This document shows, one piece after another, positions 38,701 through 47,700 of a stretch of DNA of 64,000 nucleotides (position 1 is the stretch's first letter; every line of letters begins with the position of its first letter). The notes beneath the pieces are model-generated. The model was given only the letters and a program-made list of their open reading frames with translations. It had not been told where the DNA came from and searched no databases. The DNA is taken from positions 9,553,967 to 9,617,966 of the forward strand of contig JAQFVV010012416.1 of assembly GCA_028023455.1 (NCBI GenBank), in the 5' to 3' direction. Made by a program: the position numbers and the translations under genes. This stretch comes from Epiperipatus broadwayi (taxonomy: Eukaryota; Onychophora; Udeonychophora; Euonychophora; Peripatidae).

Positions 38701-41700
38701 GTAAAAACAACTTTGTTTGATGGATGGCTAATAAATCAATATGATTTTTAAAGCTTTTTTTGTGATAAGAGTAATAGTGATAGATATGGAATTAAATTGA
38801 GACAATATGTAGATTGAAAAAAAAACAAGAAATAGAGACTAGATTGTACATTGGATGAAATGAGAATAGACGTGAGATGATATATAAGACTTGGTTTAAA
38901 AAGAAGTTTCAATAAAATTATAGTTAAACCACTAAAACATCATGTGACCACGATTTCTTACATGTAAACAGACTGTTAAAACAGTAGCAACTGTCTCCCT
39001 ACAGTAATGCCACCTAATGGAGAGAATTACTTCTGTTTAAACATATTGTGTAAACATAAGAAATGGTAATCATGTGATGTTTTGGTAGTTTAATACCAAT
39101 TCTGGCCAAAAGATAATGGTGTCCAATTATTTGTCACTTCCTAATCACAATTCATTCCAATATCCTAACAGTAAAAACTTCTCTATAGCTTTTAGAGAAC
39201 ATTTATTGAAAATTATATATTACATATAATTTAATGTGATATATAAAGAAATGAATTTTAAGATTTGGCTAATGGTTGGTGCATCAATCTTCTATAATTT
39301 CTCAAATAAAATTCAAATTAAAGTAAAACTTTGATTTTTTTTTTTTTTTATGGCTTTGAGTGAGCTTAGGAATTTTCTTTGAGGCAAGTAGCCATTATAA
39401 CCAGCCACTTAATTCACCACATGATCACCACTTCATATGCTTACATGGGCTGTTAATAACAATAGCAAACTCTCCATATAGTAGTGCCATTAAGTTCAAG
39501 CCTTAATAATCAATATGCGCAAGAAGGTTTGTGCATAAAATCCCTATCTAGTACCTACTCATCCAATATCCCCAGACCAGTTTCTAGCTAATGGTTTTCA
39601 TCAGTCAGGAGGATTGGATTTGAAAGCACTGAACCTAGATCTTAGGCTCTAATGCAACCCTCCTGCAGACAACTTTTACCTATTTAGTTAACTATAAAGC
39701 TAGGCACCCAATGTTTTCAATCCTAGCTCATTTACTTATATAGTCATACAGATTTTGGTCTTTGGTTTTTCAAAAACCACATTCATTATTATTGTTATTA
39801 ACAGCCTGTGTAAGCATATGAAGCCATGATCACATGATGCTTTGGTGGTTTTCTACCTATCCTGCCCATAGAATAATGATGACTGTGGTTTTTGAAAAAA
39901 CAATGAGATCCCAAATGTACAGATGCTGAACTGAATTCATATCTATATGATTATACAAGCAAATGAGCTTGGGTTGAAAACATTACTGTGTTTTAATTTT
40001 GAGCTTATAACTTTATAGTTAACTAAAAAGATAAAAGGTGGCTACTGAAAGATTGTATTAGATCCAAAAATCTAGGTGCAGTACTCACAAATGCAAGGCT
40101 TCTCATTGATGAAAGTCACAAGCAAAAAATTAGTCTGGGGATATTGGATGAGTAAGCACTAGGAAGGGATTTTGATGAACAACTCTTCTAGCATCCATTG
40201 ATTACTATGGTAAGCACTGGGTGGCACTACTGTATTGAGAGAGTTGCTGCCTGTGTAAAATTATAGTTGATAATAATATTCCAGATGAATAGAAGATGTG
40301 AGAATTATATTACTACATAAAGTAAAAAGAAAAGATTTTAGGTTAGTTATAGATTACTAGCAATAACTTCTGTAGTGTATAAATTATTCATGCATAATTT
40401 GATGAAGACGGTTAGGACATGGATGAAAGAGAATGAAATTTGGGAGAGTCAGAATGTACTTTATTCAAGAAGAAAAGTATGGTATTGAAATGTTTTTAAA
40501 TAAAAATATTTTGTATTTATTGCATTTTTTTTTTTATTTAGAAAAAGCTTATGATATTGTAGACTAGAAATGGATTGTAAGAATGGATTTAAGGTTCTCA
40601 AGAACGATTAAGTCTTTACAGGGATAATTTTTATAAGTACCAGTTGGGTTGTATAGAATCAGTGACTGTTAAATGGGAAATTGTATTGAAACAAAAATGT
40701 CCATTATCATATTTATTATTCATTTTGTTCGTAAGAGAATGGGTGGATTGAGTGATTATACATAGGGATTAGGATTTCTATAGTTGAAATCAAAAGAATA
40801 CAAAATATGGTGGTTCTTTTTTATTTGTTTGACATTTTTCACAATAGTTTAAAAGGTAATAAATTACTAAGAAGTGTTATGAAATAAGAAGTTTCAAAAT
40901 GAAATTCAGTGAAGATAAGGATGAAAAATCATAAAGGCTGTTTCATAATGTGTTGTAGAGATAAATAAAAAAAGATAATAATTTTGTAACATAAAGAGGA
41001 TCTGTCTCTCCCATGAAAACCTTGCTCAGGTTAACCATAAAAAATATGTTAGGAAATTTAGTATCATTTTATATGTCCAAACCAATGAAGTTTTTTATGT
41101 GACTCTATAGTCTTATGTTCAGTAAGTTGAACAACATTTTGATTATTTTTGCAATCATGTGATCACATTATGGAACAGCCTTTAAGAAATTTTTTTATTA
41201 CTTTTATGATGTATTGGTAAGAAATCCAAGTCTCACTTCCTTACAATAATTACGTTATAAATTAATGCCCTTTTATGCTACTATTGCTTTCTTATTTAGC
41301 ACTATTTGCTAATATTGCAAATATTTTTATTTCTTTAATAAGTAATCCACTAGCCATAACAAGTAGTTAAAGAATGGAAATTGTAGCCAACTCTCTGTAA
41401 TAGTAGCGCCACTCAGTGCAAGCCGTAGTAATCAATGCAAGAAAGTTTGTGCATAAAATCCTTATTTAGTGTCTACTCATCCAATATCTGCAGAGATGGC
41501 TGGCACTACTGTATGGACAGTTTGCTTCTGTTTTAACAACTTGTGTATGCATAAGAAGTAGTGATCATGTAATGATAAAGGATGGAAATGTCACACAAAT
41601 ATACAATCCAGTTATTAGAAAGATGTGGCCGGTGACATTAGAGACTCACATTAATTAAGAATTAACGAAAAGATAAAAAAGATTGTATATCGGAAATAGC

Positions 41701-44700
41701 ACATAGCCTTTGATGAATCAATATCTAACCCTTCAAGGCAGAAGGAGATACTCTTGGTCATTAAAACAGTTAATCATCATATCCAACAGTCATTTCACTA
41801 TCTATCTCTTATGGACTTCTTCAGTAGCTGATATGATACACAAAACTATATGAACTTTATTATATTTTTAAAAATATATATTAATATATTTTTTAATTTT
41901 ACATTGATTATGTCTTGAGAAAATAATTAAAATTCTGAAGTCACTTTTTTAATTATCTTCATATCTAAATAAGCATACTGCCATTTGTTGTTTAGCCCAG
42001 TAGTATGGTGATGCTTCAAGAGCATAAGACTCCTTAATTGAAGCTCTACTTGTCACTTCTGGTATTTACACATGACCTCCCATGTAACTAAACATTTTTT
42101 ATAATAAAAGATATCAGAAATTTTCGAAAAATTTAAGAGCTAAGCAAGATTTGTAAGAACAACTATTTGTCATCTTTATGATTTTGATTTTTACAATAGG
42201 TTTTCTATATTATGCTAGTGCACACTAGGGATTGTCTTTTTTCGGATTTCGGTAATCGGGATTCTAAGATAAAAAAATGTTTTTTTCCTGGGATCTGGGG
42301 AATTCTCAGGATTATTGTAGGTGGAACTAAAACTGAAAATTTCACAGCATTTTATTCATTTATATATATATATATACTACAAATTGAAACAAATACAAAA
42401 TTTACTTTCAGAAAATTAACATTTTCTTTTTAAATCATAACAGACTAATGATTACATTGTTAAAAAAAATAAATTTCACTTTAATTTATTGCGAATGATT
42501 TGGCATTTGATATGCAATATGAATGTAAGAAACACAGGCAATTTACACTTTTATCTTTGAGTCTAATTCTAAGTTTAGATATAAATAGTCCTACAGTCAA
42601 AAAGGACCTTTCAGCTTCTACACTTACTGGTGGTATGGATTCGAGAACGTCCATTAATTTTATTACATTTGTTGTTTTTTCACCAGTTGCCTCAATGATT
42701 TCAAACTCTTTGGATATATTCTTTGCAAGTGATTGACCTTCAGCTTCATGTTCTATTCAATTTGTTTTTTGATTTGATACGCCAATTTCTCACAAAGTGT
42801 CTGTTGTCTTTCACTCTCAATGTCATGCTCTTTTTCAGAGTTGGAATGTGAATGTGATGAATCAGATTGCTATGCTTCAGAAGAGGAAAATCCAAGATGA
42901 GTTATTAATTGTTTTGCTGTAACCAATAGGGCTAACTTGAAAATGGATGCAACTTAGTTGCTATTTTTCTATTTCTTCTATAATAGGTTTTTCTAGTTTT
43001 TATGTACTTCAATTAGTTTTTTGCTTTCTCTTGTTTATTCTTAAAATTAGGGCTTCCTGAACTTTTCTCAATAAGATAGAAATTTTGCTCAGAAAGTTCT
43101 CGTATGATGAAATAAAAAAATTTCTCTGCAGTAAGAAGTGTTGGATCATGATTGCAAAACTTTTGTGATCTGATTTCGACAGGTTTCAATGCATGCTGAA
43201 GGTCATTAAGAACTATATACTCTGCTTCACAGATTGGATTTTTCATATTATAGTCAATTATTGTTTTTTCAATTTGTATTTTAAGTAAAAGTTGTCTTAA
43301 CATACCTACCAAACTGTTCCATCTAGTTTTAAAATCGAGTACTAGGCTTAAACTTTCTTGCTTCAACGAAGATTTAACATAATTCTGAAGAGTTTCATTT
43401 TTTAGGGGAGGCTTTCAAACTATTTGCACAATCATTCTAACTTTATTAATGATATTGGCTGTGTTTAATGCACCGGAGAATAAATAATTCTGATATCACA
43501 TTTTTGTTCCTTATCAAGATTATTTTTGAAGCTTAGATTTAAATTGTAATTTTCTGTTTCATCCTCTTCTAAATCTTCCTCACTGTCTTCAGTTGTTTCT
43601 ATCTCAATTATATCAGAATCATTCCATCTTTTGTATAGAAAGTTGCATATTGCAAGGTGTATATCGTGGGCATAGCAAAGCTGATTTTCATAATCTATCA
43701 ACTGTCTGAATTTCACCATAACATTCATCCCATCTGTTATGCGTGCAACTGTATGATGCTCTGTTGATAATTTAAACTCTTCAGTTTTACTTTCTCAACC
43801 ATTTTCTTGGCATTTATTCTATCATTAATAGCAGTCACTCCTAGGTTCCAAAATTTGTATTTATCTCGATGATCAATGATATTTAAATAACATTTATTTT
43901 TAAGCAGCGAATATTCATCTAGAGAAAGGCTGAATCTCTTACCATTTTTTAAAGATTGTTCAATTTATTTTATAATATTATAATGATTATTCTCTAATTG
44001 AATAACATGATTGGGATTTTTATAACGAAGCAAACCTTTTCAACTGAATGCTTGCCAAATAAATTCACTTTTACATATGGCAATGATAGGAAATCTATCT
44101 ACAGTTACAAGCTTTGCAATGATTTCTTCTTTTTTGCCTTTCTTTGAAAAACTAAACAACATTGGCTAAGAATTTTGAAGAGTTTTCCATAGATTCATCC
44201 CATGCAGAACTTTTGATGTTATAATCATTTGCCGATGTAGGTTTTTCAATAAAATGTTTAGTTTTTAAATGCGGAAACAAGCCACTTATAGAAAAACCTT
44301 TATATTTGAGCATTGCATCACAATGACTGCACTTTGCTTCATTATTATTCATTAAATGAAGTATTGCCAGACAAATGGTTTTAGTTTCTTATCACAAAAT
44401 ATTAATGAAAGAAAATATATGTAGAGCAGCTTAACTGCAAAAGGATTTTTCAAGGAAAAATGACATTATGAAGTCGACTCAGTCGAGAGGAGTTGAGACA
44501 AGAAATTATGACAATGACATTACAGAGATATGTAAGAAAAAGTTCGCCTTTTGTTTTCTGTTTTATATATATATATTGCAAATGAAATGCATGAAAATAA
44601 ATATTTTTCTAAATTAAAGTAATACACATCTTTATTGCTGATGATTTCAAATTATGAAGAAACTATTTATCTTGCCAGCACATGATGGTGGCATATATAT

Positions 44701-47700
44701 AATGTGTGTGTAAGACTGGATTAATTATTGAAATTAGTAATTCAGACTGCAAAATCCCAGGATAAAGAAGTTTTTCCAGGATAAATTCTGCAGTCAAAAT
44801 CAACCAGGATCCCGAGAAACATTGCCTAGTGCACACACACACCCTTCTGAAGATTATTCTATTTATATTTTCAAATTTCTTATTGACTGCTACGATGACC
44901 CAGTCCATCCATTTTATCTTGTTGTCCAATTTTTATTGTATTTATTTTGTCCGTGAATAGCGTTAAGTTATACTTTGTTAACAACAAGTCAGTTTTATTC
45001 TGATCCTTACTCAGTCCTAATTGGATCTTCTTGATTCATCACAGTAAAATTTAATGTCTTTTTCAATACCAAAGACATTCAATTTTTCACTTTTAATGTA
45101 AAAAGTATATATATTTTAATACTTAAAAAATGATAATATAGTTTTTTAATAATATAAAAAATATGTTGAACATTATTTAACCATATTATTATTTTTTTTC
45201 ATTCAGGAATTATGTGAAAAGTTGAATGTCAAGCGAGTTATATTTCTGAGCGATGTTGAAGGCATCTACAATAAACCACCCACCGAAGAAGGTATGTTCA
45301 TTATGCAGTCAATAATCAAATCTTTTACAATGTTGTCAATAGGTTTTTTTTTTGTATGTCTTGAAAATATTGTATGGTTTTAATAGATTATAGTCAATTT
45401 TATAAAAAAAGATAAATGTCACTATGTATGCAATATAGATCATAATTGTAAATTAATTGAAGCACCTTGAAAAGGGCAAAAATTAATATTTGCCGAAAAG
45501 AGCTTTTCTATGTATGATTATTATATATATTATTGCTGTTATATAAAGATATTTTATATTATATCATTGATTTAATTAAATGTGTGTAATTACTTAGAAA
45601 GGTATTAACCTTCAAACCTGCGCTGTTCATTTTTGTATAAAACTACACTCACTCAATAGTATTTTAAAATAATACTAATGCTACATAATAGTGATGAAAG
45701 TAACTTTGGTATACTGTAACTTTAATAGAAAAAACTCACTGTCTGATATAAGAACTAAAGGATATTTTAACATCATGTTTATTCTTATTAGAACAAATTG
45801 CTTTACTTTTGTAAACAAATGTTCATTTGGTTAAAAATGTCAGTAACCTATGTTCAATCTTACAAAGGCTATCAATATTAAAGTTCCCCATATTCTACTA
45901 TTTAAACAGAACCTTGTCAAGCGTTGGTGACTTAGCAGTTAGCATAGCTGCCTTCCAAACAGCTCACCCGGGTTCGCTTCCTGGTCAATGCTTTGACATA
46001 TAAAAAACAGATCCTTAGGATTGTCTGAGGCATTGCATTGTTAATTAATATTCAATTTTTTTTAAAAAAATCTAAATATAAGTAGATATTACTTTATATC
46101 TTTCTTTTATACGTATGAATTGCATTTCTCAATAGTTATTCATTCTTCAACTAAACATCACCATATCAACCCAATGCAAATTACTTTATGAGAGAGTTTG
46201 TAATGCAATCAATCTTTTAAATCTTTCCGAGTTTTTCACCACTGCTCTTAATTATCTGGATTAAGAACAGGTAGTGTATTTGTTGTTTCCTCTGATATAT
46301 TCCATCTTTTCATGTGCTGTAACTGTGATCAGACCTCAGTCAAGCTTATGAAAGATGATTCTAGAAATTTTGTACATTCAAACATCCTAATTTTCAGGAT
46401 GTTATATGTGTGCTGTGATGTACAAGTCATAAAAGCTATGGTCATATTGCTACAATTCAAATAGATTGTTGAACTCTTGTTTAAGTTGGTAGCAAGCATT
46501 TGTTGAACAAATATCTGATTGTGTGTACACTCATGCGCAAGTCAATTTGTGCTCGCACAAGTCCAGGAACCACTTTTACATCTTTTATACCATGCTGGCA
46601 AACCAGAGATTCAAAATCAGTCTAAGATTCTAAACTCAAGCTAACCTATTTAAATCCTGAGCTAGCAAAAAACTAAAAGTGACTGCTGGATGCATGGGTG
46701 TAAAACTAATACATACACTTTTTGGTGATATCCAGAAAGTAGTCTGGACTTTGTATATAGCATACCATGGTTATTGATTACTCAAGTTGGTAATAAATGC
46801 TTATGGAACAGAATAACAAAAAAGAATTGCTGATTCTAATTCTAGTATTAAAAGCAAACAAAAGAAAGTCATTATGATTTATATATGAAATTATAAAATA
46901 AAGTAGAAATTCGTATAACATTACAATACTAGCCCAAAAAATATTTTACAAAATTTTTACCACAACCATGGTTTCAACTACTAACAAATAACCCTTTTTT
47001 TTTTCATGTGTCAAAGCATCGGCTGGAAAGCGAACCCGGGACAATTGCTTGTAAGGCAGCTGTGCTGACCACTTGGCTACCAACGCTTGACAACAACAAG
47101 TAGACCTTTTCAAGTAAAATTCTACAAAACATACAGCATAAATATACAGAACAAAATAACCTTCCCACAATTCATTTCAAAACCCAACTTCCTTCAACAT
47201 CGAAGTATGTCTTCATGAGATTGATGGCTTCAGATTCAAATCGTTTTATCATCAAAGTTTCTATTACTCTTCTTTTCAATTCAATTTTTTTATAAAAGAA
47301 ACCTCTGCATTGTCAAATAATATTTTATGACTTTGATAGTAAAACTTTTTGAATCTGGGACTATTAATCTCATGAAGACATCCATTGTTGATAAAAGGAA
47401 GTTGGTTTTTAGGAGTGAATGGGAAGGTTATTTTATTTTGTATACATTTGTTGTATGTGTAGTCGAATTTCACTTGAAAAGGTCTATTTGTTAATAGATG
47501 AAACCATGGTTGTGGAAAAATTTTAGTAAAATTTTGTTTTTGGCTACTATTGTAATAAACATCACATGATCACCAATACGTATAGAGGTTGCCTACTATT
47601 GTAATGTTATATGAATTTCTATTTTATTTATAATTAGCATTAGGAAGTATTCAATTTTTATATGAAATAATATATAGCCAATTGCATCATATATAAATAA

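Larger units (their letters stand above)
38913..40268. mobile_element. MITE cluster inserted in a LINE, flanked by a 13-base repeat
   Basis: The 13-mer taaaattatagtt occurs at both edges (38913-38925 and 40256-40268), with LINE sequence continuing on either side. Inside are at least two family F elements with intact arms and a third, inverted family F core (about 40075-40255), in which gggtggcactactgtattga mirrors the left-end blocks. The cluster may have arrived as one insertion, or grew by repeated insertions. Confidence 0.55.
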
